The notes beneath the pieces were generated by a model. It was not told the DNA's origin, searched no databases, and worked only from the letters and a program-made list of their open reading frames with translations. 51,765 nucleotides of DNA, from the IMG/VR virus record IMGVR_UViG_3300027782_000120, positions 1-51,765 of that record; one strand, 5' to 3'. Shown here piece after piece: positions 44,384-51,765 of this stretch. Made by a program: the position numbers and the translations under genes. The DNA comes from a virus. Every line of letters starts with the position of its first letter. The stretch's first letter is position 1.

Positions 44384-45412
44384 ATGGACTGGATTGAGAA
44401 CAAGTACCTAATGTCGATCTCAAGTCGACTAGAAAAATTCAAGAGAAAATCAGGTAATGTGTTTAACTTTCGCTGTCCATTGTGTGGCGATTCAGAAACA
44501 CATAAGAACAAGACTCGTGGATACATTTACGAGAAAAAGGGTAAATCGTTCTTTCATTGTCATAATTGCACAGCGACCATGAGCGTGCCTAACTTCATCA
44601 AAACAATCGATCAAAACCTCTACAACGAGATGCAGCTTGAAAAGATGAAGGGTGAAAAGTCGCCCGAACAAACAGACCTAGAATCATTTGTAGAGAAGAT
44701 GAAGAAGCCTCTGTTTCTCAAGAGCGGTCCACTCAAGGGACTCAAGAAGGTAAGTCAGTTATCTCCTGATCATAGAGTTAAGAAGCTTGTTGATCTAAGA
44801 AAGATACCTACTCCATATCATGCAAAGCTATTCAGTTGTCCTAATTTCAAGAATTTCACCAACGATCTAGTTCCTGGAAAGTTCGACGAGAAGAGTTTGC
44901 AAAGAGATGAAACTCGCCTGTTGATTCCATTTTTCGATGCAAACAAAAACCTACACGCCTACCAAGGTAGAGCTATTGGTGAATCGGCTGTAAAGTATAT
45001 CACCATCGTACTCGATGAAACAGTTCCAAAGGTGTATGGTCTCGATACTGCAAATTTCAACAAAACAGTTTACGTAGTGGAGGGTCCAATTGATTCTATG
45101 TTTGTCCATAATAGTATTGCTACTGCTGGCGGTGATCTGGTTTCTGCTCTTGGTCCTCTTTGCTCCTCCAAATCTTCCATGGTGATTGTTTATGACAACG
45201 AGCCAAGATCTCGAGATACAATAAAAAAGCTTGACAAGGCGATCCTACAGGGGTATAATGTAGTTATCTGGCCTGAGAATCTAGACCATAAAGACATCAA
45301 CGATATGGTGCTAGCTGGTCTGAGCTCAGACTTCATTACCCATATTATGAAAACAAATACCTACCGAGATCTAGCTGCTAAGATGGCGCTGACGAGATGG
45401 AGCAAAGTGTGA
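44384..45412 (+). CDS. 61: DNA primase (T4 gp61-like)
   Basis: The 342-residue primase has an N-terminal zinc ribbon with Cys31 and Cys34 in CPLCGDS and Cys59 and Cys62 in HCHNC. The Toprim core follows, with YVVEGPIDSMF, VIVYDNEPRS and DINDMVLAG. It makes RNA primers on the lagging strand with the gp41-like helicase. The length matches T4 gp61. TAGGAGAG precedes the ATG. Its stop overlaps the next start. Confidence 0.94.
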   Translation: MDWIENKYLMSISSRLEKFKRKSGNVFNFRCPLCGDSETHKNKTRGYIYEKKGKSFFHCHNCTATMSVPNFIKTIDQNLYNEMQLEKMKGEKSPEQTDLESFVEKMKKPLFLKSGPLKGLKKVSQLSPDHRVKKLVDLRKIPTPYHAKLFSCPNFKNFTNDLVPGKFDEKSLQRDETRLLIPFFDANKNLHAYQGRAIGESAVKYITIVLDETVPKVYGLDTANFNKTVYVVEGPIDSMFVHNSIATAGGDLVSALGPLCSSKSSMVIVYDNEPRSRDTIKKLDKAILQGYNVVIWPENLDHKDINDMVLAGLSSDFITHIMKTNTYRDLAAKMALTRWSKV

Positions 45413-45624
45413 TGAGCGATAAAATTGAAAACCTGTTGACTGAACTTGGTTGGGGGATGGGCGAAACTTCCGACGATTGTATGCAGTGCAGTCCATTTGA
45501 TCCATACGAGTTTGCTTTTAGGATTATCGACGAGTGCATGGAAGTTGCTGATATATCTGTAAAGAATAATATTCCATCAGAAACAATAGCCAAACATTTT
45601 GGTGTGGAGGTTGAATATGACTGA
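45412..45624 (+). CDS. small acidic protein of unknown function
   Basis: The 70-residue product starts at an ATG overlapping the primase stop (TGATG); an in-frame ATG at 45397 is the alternative. It contains CMQCSPFDPYEF, with a Cys-x2-Cys pair. No family is recognised. Confidence 0.68.
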   Translation: MSDKIENLLTELGWGMGETSDDCMQCSPFDPYEFAFRIIDECMEVADISVKNNIPSETIAKHFGVEVEYD

Positions 45625-46045
45625 CATCGTTGAACAAATTAACAAGTTAATTAAAGGTTGGGAAATGGAATATGGAATTACCAACAAGACAATGGTTGCT
45701 GCTCGGGATGAAGTTTTAAGATTGAATGATGAGCTTTCTATGGCTCGTGCTCAATGTCTTATTCGAGCTGATAGAATTAAAAATTTGATGTCTGGACCTG
45801 GTGGTATTATGGAGATGAAGCAGACCATCGCCGATAAAGAAACTGAAATTGCTCGCCTAGAGCAGTATGAGTCCATGGTCCATTACATCGCCAATGACTA
45901 TATCGAGTTGAGTTATGAGAAGGCTCAGTGTCAGCGTGATGATTGGCTGAAGCGTTGTCGCAAGACCATCGCAGAAGCACCACCAGAGTGGACTGAGAAC
46001 TATGGACAAGGTTCTGAACCGTGGTTAAAGGATGACGAGAAATGA
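45617..46045 (+). CDS. coiled-coil protein of unknown function
   Basis: The 142-residue product is mostly helical with coiled-coil character (residues 25-100). ATG 45617 is chosen because GGAGGTTG precedes it. It overlaps both neighbours by a few bases. No family is recognised. Confidence 0.7.
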   Translation: MTDIVEQINKLIKGWEMEYGITNKTMVAARDEVLRLNDELSMARAQCLIRADRIKNLMSGPGGIMEMKQTIADKETEIARLEQYESMVHYIANDYIELSYEKAQCQRDDWLKRCRKTIAEAPPEWTENYGQGSEPWLKDDEK

Positions 46046-46182
46046 TGATTAGACTAATGGGCGGTACATCAGGTGGTCAAAACTGGTGGGAGTTGGTAGA
46101 TGTTTCGACAGGTAAAGTTCTATTGCGTTCATGGAATAAAGAAGACATAGTTCGCTTGTATGAAAAACTTGGAGGCGTGTGA
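46042..46182 (+). CDS. 46-residue protein of unknown function
   Basis: This short gene starts at ATG 46042, overlapping the preceding stop by four bases, and fills an otherwise empty gap. The product reads as strand-turn-strand-helix (NWWELVDVSTGKVLLRSW, then KEDIVRLYEKLGG), a believable miniature fold. No family is recognised. Confidence 0.6.
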   Translation: MMIRLMGGTSGGQNWWELVDVSTGKVLLRSWNKEDIVRLYEKLGGV

Positions 46183-46229
46183 TGATTGGTACAAGCGTTG
46201 TAACAAAACAATAACAGGAATTTAAAATA

Positions 46230-46454
46230 ATGGCATATAGTCAGACTGGCAACCCATTGAAAGATGATCTACTCTTCAAATTGTTTCAAGATCATGTTAG
46301 GCAAGAGCTTCGAACAGCATTAACTCCTGTAATTGAACAGGTCGTTAATAGTTGTATTGATAAAGCTATTGACAGCATGGGTGTTACAATTCATAGTTAT
46401 TATGATCATACTAGTCTTGGTCAGGTAGTTAAAATTATTGCGGAGAAAAAGTGA
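46230..46454 (+). CDS. small protein of unknown function
   Basis: The 74-residue product is helical with a central amphipathic segment (LRTALTPVIEQVVNSCIDKAI). AGGAA lies ten bases before the ATG. It overlaps the next start by one base (TGATG). Confidence 0.66.
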   Translation: MAYSQTGNPLKDDLLFKLFQDHVRQELRTALTPVIEQVVNSCIDKAIDSMGVTIHSYYDHTSLGQVVKIIAEKK

Positions 46455-46807
46455 TGGCTGGATATATATCAAAAAAGTTTCTTGCTGAAAGTCGCGATCC
46501 TGATTTTGGATTCGATCTTGTGCCTGATGTTAGTTTGCATTATAGAGAAACGAGTGATATGAGAATGGAAAAAGCAAACCCTGATCTATTTTATAACCTT
46601 CGTCATTTGAAGATGTTTCAAGAACGTACTAAGATGGAAAAGTCTCGTTGGTTTATTACGTGGGATGATGGTGATCGAATTATCGTTCACGACGAACGTA
46701 AACAAGTTATCTGCGAACTTGATGATATCGTTATGGCTGAGTATATTTGCTCCCTACATAATATGTCTAATTTTATAATCAAAGAAATTGAGCAGAAATA
46801 TGATTGA
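46454..46807 (+). CDS. protein of unknown function
   Basis: The 117-residue product has a helical first half and a short beta segment (SRWFITWDDGDRIIVHD). GGAG precedes the start. The 3' end overlaps the GT7-like gene by eight bases. No family is recognised. Confidence 0.68.
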   Translation: MAGYISKKFLAESRDPDFGFDLVPDVSLHYRETSDMRMEKANPDLFYNLRHLKMFQERTKMEKSRWFITWDDGDRIIVHDERKQVICELDDIVMAEYICSLHNMSNFIIKEIEQKYD

Positions 46808-47489
46808 TAAAAAACTTGGTATCATAATTCCTTACAGAGATAGATTAGAACATCTGACGGCGTTGTTACCTGAGCTTAGTGATAGATTATATCAACAAAA
46901 AATAGATCATAAAATTGTTGTCGTTGAGCAGAAAGAGGGTGAACTATTTAATCGTGGTTATTTAAAAAATATAGGAACTATCTATTGTGATGATTGTGAT
47001 TATTTTTGTTTTCATGATGTAGATATGATTCCTACTAAATCTTGTTACGATTACTCATATAATCCTGGTGCGACATTATTAGCAACAGAAGTAAAACAAT
47101 TTGGATACACAAAACCATATCCAGAATATTTTGGTGGTGTTGTTTTGTTAGATAAACTTTCTTTTAAAAATGTAAATGGGTATAGTACCGTCTATTGGTT
47201 TTGGGGAGCTGAAGATGACGACCTTTATCTCCGTTGCAAACTAAAAAAAATAAACGTTTTTAATCGTAATAACTGTCGTTTTGAATCTTTTGATCATCCT
47301 AGAGATAAATCAAAAAGAAAATACAATGCAAGTATTTTAAATCAATTTAAAAAAACACCAAACCTATTTGACACTATTGGTTTAAATAGTATGGATTACG
47401 TAGTTATTGAAGAATCTAACACGCAAATAGAAAATGTTAATTATCAACATGTTAAAGTTAGCCTTAAAAAAAATGAGTACCATCTATGA
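46800..47489 (+). CDS. GT7-like galactosyltransferase
   Basis: The 229-residue product closely follows the beta-1,4-galactosyltransferase (GT7) layout. It has the donor-binding start IIIPYRDRLEHL, the metal motif DVD at 73-75 in FHDVDMIP, FGGVVLLDK at 111-119, and the family signature WGAEDDDLYLR at 135-145. These enzymes transfer Gal or GalNAc from UDP-sugar to a terminal sugar. It is clearly of this family although short. It overlaps the radical SAM gene by four bases, so the two are coupled. Confidence 0.88.
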   Translation: MIDKKLGIIIPYRDRLEHLTALLPELSDRLYQQKIDHKIVVVEQKEGELFNRGYLKNIGTIYCDDCDYFCFHDVDMIPTKSCYDYSYNPGATLLATEVKQFGYTKPYPEYFGGVVLLDKLSFKNVNGYSTVYWFWGAEDDDLYLRCKLKKINVFNRNNCRFESFDHPRDKSKRKYNASILNQFKKTPNLFDTIGLNSMDYVVIEESNTQIENVNYQHVKVSLKKNEYHL

Positions 47490-48514
47490 ATATACCTCCT
47501 AAATTTCTTTTCCTTGATACTAATTTACAGTGTAATTTAAAGTGTAAAACTTGTATGTACTGGACAAGAGAAGAAATAGCTCTTCCTAGTCATATTTCTA
47601 TCGAACAAAGAAACTCGATTATCGATGAATTCGCCGTGATGAATCCAAATGGTACTATTGTAATTTGTGGCGGCGAAGCATTAATGAATCCTGAGCGTTA
47701 CTGGCCGATTACTAATAAGTGTAGAGAACTTGGTCTTAAATGCTTTTCGGTTATGAATGGCACAATGGTTACAACTTCTGAAATGGCAGAAAGATTAATC
47801 CTTGAAGGTCCAACAGAAATTACAATCTCGTTGAATAGTTATATTCCTGAAGTTCACGACTCAACAAGAGGCGTTGTTGGATCGTTCGAAATTGCTGTTA
47901 ACGCTATTAAGTTGTTACTTGCTGCACGTGAAAAATTAAATATTCGTACACCTGTTTATGCTATGTCTATTATGTGTGAACAAAACTATCGAGATCTCGA
48001 TAAGTTTTATGATTTTGTTCTCAATAACCTAAAAGCTGATAAGCTAAAGCTTAACTGGTTACAACCTATGTTTGGATCGTTGCAAGACGAAACTGGTAAG
48101 GATAGAGGCGATAAGTTTTACAAGAAGAACGTTATTAAAGACCATCAAGGTTTATTTGAAATACTAAATCAGTGTAGTGAAAAGTATAAATTAAATCTTG
48201 ACCCTGAATGGATAGAAACTGTAAGAATGTATCATGATAGTGTTCATAAAAATGACGATGCCATCAAAGGTTGGCAAGGCAAGGGTACTGAAAAATTAAT
48301 TTGTAATTCATTCGATCGAAACATTATGGTCGATATGGACGGCGTCGCTAGGCTTTGTTTCTCGACTGGATTTCCAGGACAGAAAATAACTAAGAAAGGC
48401 GACCTTACCAATTTTTGGCATAATAACGATACACTAAGAAATAGAATGGCAAAGTGCACTCAATACTGTGGAATAAGCCATAGTGTACGAAAAGTTAACG
48501 CAACAAAGAAGTGA
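47486..48514 (+). CDS. radical SAM enzyme with SPASM-like C terminus
   Basis: The 342-residue product carries the radical SAM cluster motif at Cys16, Cys20 and Cys23 (CNLKCKTC), the SAM-binding strand CGGE at 61-64, and ITISLNSY. The C-terminal part has four cysteines in CNSF, LCFSTGF, KCTQ and YCG, a SPASM-like arrangement that could hold an auxiliary iron-sulfur cluster. Such enzymes modify peptides, RNA or small molecules by radical chemistry. The substrate is unknown. It follows a glycosyltransferase and precedes thyX. Confidence 0.87.
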   Translation: MNIPPKFLFLDTNLQCNLKCKTCMYWTREEIALPSHISIEQRNSIIDEFAVMNPNGTIVICGGEALMNPERYWPITNKCRELGLKCFSVMNGTMVTTSEMAERLILEGPTEITISLNSYIPEVHDSTRGVVGSFEIAVNAIKLLLAAREKLNIRTPVYAMSIMCEQNYRDLDKFYDFVLNNLKADKLKLNWLQPMFGSLQDETGKDRGDKFYKKNVIKDHQGLFEILNQCSEKYKLNLDPEWIETVRMYHDSVHKNDDAIKGWQGKGTEKLICNSFDRNIMVDMDGVARLCFSTGFPGQKITKKGDLTNFWHNNDTLRNRMAKCTQYCGISHSVRKVNATKK

Positions 48515-48524
48515 GGTTTATACT

Positions 48525-49199
48525 ATGAATAATGCTAGAATTATCGCTCTTACACAACCAACTATCTCTCATCCTAATATGAGAGCTTTATTGTCTGTTG
48601 ATGAATTCATCGCGTATGTTGCTCGTGTATCTAATCCATCCAATCAAAATAACACTTTAACTGCTCCAAAGCTGCTTCGATATCTTGCAAAGCATAAGCA
48701 TTGGTCGCCTTTCGAGATGGTCAATGTTGTTATGGAAATTAACACTACTCGCGATATTGCTCGTCAAATCCTTCGACATCGTTCATTCAGCTTTCAGGAG
48801 TTCAGTCAGCGCTATGCAGATCCCACCAAAGATATGGGATTTACCGTTCGTGAAGCCCGTCTGCAAGACACAAAAAATCGACAGAACTCGGTTGAGACTT
48901 CCGATGAAGCACTCCGTGAATTGTGGGAAGAGATGCAAAGACACCTCACAACAAAGGCAACAGAAACCTACAAGTGGGCAATAGACAATGGAATTGCAAA
49001 GGAACAAGCTCGTGCTGTGCTGCCTGAGGGACTTATTCTTAGCCGGATGTATATGGCTGGCAGTCTTCGCAGTTGGATCCATTATTGCCAAGTAAGAACA
49101 GATGTAGCGACTCAGAAGGAGCATCGCGAAATTGCCCTTGATGCTTGGTATCAGATTACAGAACAGTTTCCATCTCTTAAGGATGCACTTGATCTATGA
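48525..49199 (+). CDS. thyX: flavin-dependent thymidylate synthase
   Basis: The 224-residue product has the ThyX signature RHRSFSFQEFSQR at 84-96 and a late YMAGSLRSWIHYCQVR segment that forms part of the dUMP/FAD site. It methylates dUMP using methylenetetrahydrofolate, FAD and NADPH, and would raise dTTP for phage DNA. ATG 48525 follows GAGGT. It overlaps the next gene by four bases. Confidence 0.94.
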   Translation: MNNARIIALTQPTISHPNMRALLSVDEFIAYVARVSNPSNQNNTLTAPKLLRYLAKHKHWSPFEMVNVVMEINTTRDIARQILRHRSFSFQEFSQRYADPTKDMGFTVREARLQDTKNRQNSVETSDEALRELWEEMQRHLTTKATETYKWAIDNGIAKEQARAVLPEGLILSRMYMAGSLRSWIHYCQVRTDVATQKEHREIALDAWYQITEQFPSLKDALDL

Positions 49200-49429
49200 T
49201 TAAGAAACCAGTAGTTCCTGAGCATGTTTGCCCATATGTGGATCTTGCTATCGAACTAATAGAAAACATGGTTGTACAAGAAGATAAAGCCTGGAGGAAA
49301 TCCCAGGCTATTATGGCCATTGCTTTGATGGAACATGTTAGAGTTAGCGCCGAAAAACTTCGGGCTAGCAGTCAATATTGGTATGATAAAAACAAACGGG
49401 AAATAAATAAGCCAGGAACCATAAAATGA
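49196..49429 (+). CDS. small protein of unknown function
   Basis: The 77-residue helical product overlaps both neighbours by four bases (ATGA), so it is tightly coupled to thyX and the GT2-like gene. No family is recognised. Confidence 0.68.
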   Translation: MIKKPVVPEHVCPYVDLAIELIENMVVQEDKAWRKSQAIMAIALMEHVRVSAEKLRASSQYWYDKNKREINKPGTIK

Positions 49430-50127
49430 TTTCATTCATCATACCATGCTACAACGAAGAAGCTCATATTAAAGATTGCATTCGATCAATCAGAAAACAT
49501 GTATGGTATATACCATATGAGATTATTGTAGTTGATAATAACTGTACAGATAAGACAGTAGAAATTGCAGAATCTGAGCAGGCATTTGTTATTAAAGAAC
49601 CCCGTAAGGGTGTTGTATTTGCAAGACAAGCTGGATATGAAGCTGCTAAAGGATTTTTGATTGCTAATATTGATGCAGATTCAAAAATAACAGATGGTTG
49701 GATTTGGGAAGCATTGAGCAGATTATCAAACGATGATGTTGTTGCTGTAACTGGTCCCCTAGAATATGAAGGCGCTGGATTTGGTTTACGGATAATGACT
49801 AAGCTTTATTACTTAATTGCAAAACTAAGCAACGACTATGTTGGCGTGTTTCTTCAAGGTGGCAATGCTATGATTAAGAAATCAGCTTTGGATAAAGTTG
49901 GTGGATATGATTTAAATATTGCTTTCTATGGTGAAGATACTATGACAGCAAAACGCATTCAGCATCTTGGTAAAATAGTATTCAATATGTACATGATTAC
50001 CACGACCTCACCAAGACGATTAAAAGAGCAAGGTGTAATAAGTACAACTTGGCTTTATTTGACTAACTATTTTTCCGTGACGTTCAAAAATAAATCCACA
50101 ACGAATGATTACAAGGATTTTAGATGA
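49426..50127 (+). CDS. GT2 family glycosyltransferase
   Basis: The 233-residue product is a GT-A fold family 2 transferase. It starts FIIPCYNEEAHI, has VVDNNCTDKT as nucleotide-binding segment, the metal motif DAD in NIDADSK near residue 88, and a C-terminal GEDTMTAKRI segment equivalent to the catalytic ED box. No membrane helix is obvious beyond a weak C-terminal stretch. It overlaps the phosphoesterase gene by four bases. Confidence 0.88.
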   Translation: MISFIIPCYNEEAHIKDCIRSIRKHVWYIPYEIIVVDNNCTDKTVEIAESEQAFVIKEPRKGVVFARQAGYEAAKGFLIANIDADSKITDGWIWEALSRLSNDDVVAVTGPLEYEGAGFGLRIMTKLYYLIAKLSNDYVGVFLQGGNAMIKKSALDKVGGYDLNIAFYGEDTMTAKRIQHLGKIVFNMYMITTTSPRRLKEQGVISTTWLYLTNYFSVTFKNKSTTNDYKDFR

Positions 50128-50852
50128 AGTCATACAGAACAGTATTCATTTCAGATTTACATCTAGGTACAAAAATGAGTCAAGCAGATCAACTGCTTGA
50201 GTTTATGAAAACATTTGAGTGCGAGAAAATATATCTGGTCGGTGATATTGTTGATTGTTGGTCTATGTCAAGGAAAATGATATGGTCTCAGTTTCACAAT
50301 GATGTGATTCAAAAGCTTTTGCGTCGTGCAAGAAAAGGTACAGAGGTTGTATATATCCCAGGAAACCATGATGATGTTATGCGCAACTATTGCGATAACG
50401 AATTTGGTCATATTATTATGGTTAGGGAAGCCATACATGTGGGAGTCGATAATAGGTTATACCTTGTTACTCACGGTGATCAGTTTGATGTGGTGATTAG
50501 AAATGCTGAATGGCTCGCTCATCTTGGTGGCTGGGCTTATGATATTAGCATTAATATGAGTCGTTTCATTAATAGAGTTAGAACCGTGTTTGGTTTGAAG
50601 TATTGGTCTCTTTCAGCGTATCTTAAAAATACAGTAAAAGAGTCTGTGAACTTCATAGGCAACTATGAAGAAACGCTATGCAATTATGTGAAAGGTAAGA
50701 AGCTAGATGGTATCATTTGTGGTCATATTCACCATGCTAATATTCGTGATATTGGCGGCATTAGATATATGAACTGTGGTGATTGGGTAGAATCGTGTAC
50801 CGCCTTGGTAGAAAACCATGACGGTACTTTTGAAATAGTAAAGTGGTCTTAA
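50124..50852 (+). CDS. LpxH-like metallophosphoesterase (COG2908 type)
   Basis: The 242-residue product has all calcineurin-like metal motifs: Asp11 and His13 in SDLHLG, Asp41 in GDIVD, Asn81-His82 in GNHDD, His117 and Asp119 in THGDQFD, and CGHIHHA near 199. The THGDQFD loop, the helical YWSLSAYLK region and the GDWVESCTALVE end match the alphaproteobacterial UDP-2,3-diacylglucosamine diphosphatase-like family. It might act on lipid A precursors or another sugar nucleotide. It is the last gene of the sugar operon and ends two bases before a convergent gene. Confidence 0.87.
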   Translation: MKSYRTVFISDLHLGTKMSQADQLLEFMKTFECEKIYLVGDIVDCWSMSRKMIWSQFHNDVIQKLLRRARKGTEVVYIPGNHDDVMRNYCDNEFGHIIMVREAIHVGVDNRLYLVTHGDQFDVVIRNAEWLAHLGGWAYDISINMSRFINRVRTVFGLKYWSLSAYLKNTVKESVNFIGNYEETLCNYVKGKKLDGIICGHIHHANIRDIGGIRYMNCGDWVESCTALVENHDGTFEIVKWS

Positions 50853-50853
50853 A

Positions 50854-51207
50854 CTACTTATGCTTGGCTGCTAGTTCTTCTGCAGCTTTAACTTGTTTAT
50901 CAGCAGCTTCAAGTTCTCGTTTTTGAGCCTTGGCTGCTGTTTCAACGTCATGTAGATGTCTCTCAGATTCGATTTCTTTACCGCGAAGCTGAAGAACGAT
51001 ATTGATCTTCTGGTTGAGGCGAATCAAGTCATTATCGAGCATACGAATACGATCAATAAGTGCTATAAGTACAGTGCTTGCTTCGCTTGTTACTGGTTTG
51101 ATTTCTTTAGTTGCCCAGGTCCATACATAATAAATCATATATCCCATACCACCAGCGGCGACTATAGGAAACCCATATTTGTTAATTAATTCTGCTAATC
51201 CACCCAT
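50854..51207 (-). CDS. membrane-anchored coiled-coil protein
   Basis: The 117-residue product has one N-terminal transmembrane helix (GFPIVAAGGMGYMIYYVWTW) and then a coiled coil rich in Ala, Glu and Lys. It resembles the adjacent minus-strand gene in order and motifs (ALIDRIRMLDNDLIRL against ALDNRVKTMNHDVIRI). It could be a holin-like or membrane-associated scaffold protein; no function is assigned. Confidence 0.72.
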   Translation of the reverse strand: MGGLAELINKYGFPIVAAGGMGYMIYYVWTWATKEIKPVTSEASTVLIALIDRIRMLDNDLIRLNQKINIVLQLRGKEIESERHLHDVETAAKAQKRELEAADKQVKAAEELAAKHK

Positions 51208-51210
51208 CTA

Positions 51211-51492
51211 TCAATCCCTTCTTGCGTCGTTTTTACCATCAGCACGTGCGATACGATCAACATCAGGTTTCACACCTAATGCGTTCGAAACTAATGTATC
51301 AATTCTGATAACGTCATGGTTCATTGTTTTTACACGATTGTCCAGTGCGGTAATAATACCTGATAGACTTTTAACTGCACTCATAACGCCAGCAAGAATA
51401 AATTTCATTGTTAAAAATACAAAGTATCCACCAGCACAGGCTGAAGCTATTGGAAATCCAACTTCTGCGACCAATTTAAACCATTCGTCCAT
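51211..51492 (-). CDS. membrane-anchored protein, paralogue of its neighbour
   Basis: The 93-residue product has an N-terminal transmembrane helix (about residues 11-35) and a short helical tail ending ARADGKNDARRD. It shares GFPI, a GGY motif and the LDNRVKTMNHDVIRI segment with the next gene, so they probably arose by duplication. The two genes are three bases apart and form a minus-strand operon. Confidence 0.72.
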   Translation of the reverse strand: MDEWFKLVAEVGFPIASACAGGYFVFLTMKFILAGVMSAVKSLSGIITALDNRVKTMNHDVIRIDTLVSNALGVKPDVDRIARADGKNDARRD

Positions 51493-51509
51493 GTTAACCC
51501 CTTTTTTGG

Positions 51510-51538
51510 TTGACTAATTAGTAATTATATAGTATATT
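51510..51538 (+). promoter_or_regulatory. sigma70-like promoter of nrdA
   Basis: TTGACT at 51510-51515 and TATATT at 51533-51538 have a 17-base spacer. It overlaps a minus-strand CTAAATA. Confidence 0.68.
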
Positions 51539-51541
51539 TAG
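51535..51541 (-). promoter_or_regulatory. late-promoter-like CTAAATA motif, minus strand
   Basis: Read on the minus strand this is CTAAATA, 42 bases upstream of the ATG at 51492. Confidence 0.45.
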
Positions 51542-51559
51542 ATTAGAGGAGAAATAGGT

Positions 51560-51765
51560 ATGATGGCAAAAATATTAGTAACAAAAAGAAACGGAAGCAG
51601 AGAGCCTCTAGATCTAAACAAATTTCATAAGGTAGTTGCATGGGCATGTGAAGGAATTAATTCGGTTTCTGAATCAGAGATCGAACTCAAATCCCATATT
51701 CAGTTTTATGATGGTATTGAAACAAGCACAATTCAAGAGACCTTGATCAAGGCGGCTGCTGATCT
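51560..51765 (+). CDS. nrdA: ribonucleoside-diphosphate reductase alpha subunit, 5' part
   Basis: The visible 68 residues are the N-terminal ATP-cone of class I NrdA. LVTKRNGSREPLDLNKFHKV and the following WACEGI, IELKSHIQFYDGI and IQETLIKAAADL align by eye with E. coli NrdA. The enzyme reduces ribonucleotides to deoxyribonucleotides. GAGGAG precedes the start; ATG 51563 is an alternative. The gene runs off the end of the window. Confidence 0.93.
   Translation, partial: MMAKILVTKRNGSREPLDLNKFHKVVAWACEGINSVSESEIELKSHIQFYDGIETSTIQETLIKAAAD

Noticed and set aside
46182-46214. Ten-codon ORF after the 46-residue gene
   Set aside because: It is too short to support and has no conserved feature.
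1-51765. Signs of lysogeny (integrase, att sites in tRNA genes) or insertion sequences
   Set aside because: No integrase, excisionase, repressor or transposase motif was seen, and tRNA ends are not flanked by long direct repeats.

Overview
This window reads as part of the genome of a large, strictly lytic T4-like myovirus. The evidence is a T4-type replication set (family B DNA polymerase, UvsX recombinase, gp41-type helicase, gp61-type primase), the start of a class I ribonucleotide reductase, internal head proteins with T4-style N-terminal targeting peptides, fibre-like structural genes, a GH19 endolysin and a spanin pair. No integrase, attachment site, IS element, CRISPR array or rRNA was seen. 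The host is probably an alphaproteobacterium: the phage carries a DUF1127 protein, a DUF2061 protein, a beta-keto acid cleavage enzyme, a TRAP-type (DctP) solute-binding domain, and a metallophosphoesterase that closely resembles the alphaproteobacterial LpxH-like (COG2908) family. The host call is inference.

Layout. Positions 1-6140 hold 26 tRNA genes mixed with a lipoprotein, a 2OG-Fe(II) oxygenase, a TylF-like methyltransferase, a small membrane protein, a BPL_N/GATase-like protein and an HNH nuclease. A 27th tRNA lies at 16959, and together the set covers all twenty amino acids. The spacers between tRNAs are full of strong hairpins and look like structured RNAs. Positions 6186-14390 are a metabolic island: an unknown protein, a PP-loop (asparagine synthase-like) enzyme, a signal-less DctP protein, a minus-strand operon (AMP-forming ligase, SDR, BKACE), DUF2061, a GalE-like epimerase and a GT8-like transferase. 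Positions 14484-18600 hold small early genes behind strong sigma70-like promoters, including a 49-residue ArfA-like ribosome rescue gene, with the spanins on the opposite strand. Positions 18608-21473 hold Hsp20, DUF1127, the endolysin and a second ANL-family ligase.

Positions 21524-27534 are the replication block (polymerase, UvsX, helicase). Positions 27530-43024 are late virion genes: a possible late small RNA, then a run of internal head proteins. These include a HAD phosphatase, a possible nuclease, a fusion of a ligase-like adenylyltransferase with an NMNAT-like nucleotidyltransferase, a Dps-like ferritin, and a polyprotein studded with I-x-E protease sites. Decoration and fibre proteins follow. 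Positions 43041-51765 hold a metallopeptidase-like protein, primase, small genes, a second sugar/enzyme island (GT7-like transferase, radical SAM/SPASM-like enzyme, ThyX, GT2, LpxH-like phosphoesterase), two related membrane/coiled-coil proteins on the minus strand, and the 5' end of nrdA.

Two promoter classes are visible by eye. The first is near-consensus sigma70 (TTGACA or TTTACT, 17-base spacer, TATAAT or TAGAAT) before early and replication genes. The second is a T4-late-like octamer, TATAAATA, or its variant with CTAAATA, before virion, lysis and metabolic genes on both strands. All functional calls come from recognising motifs in the translations. No database search was run.
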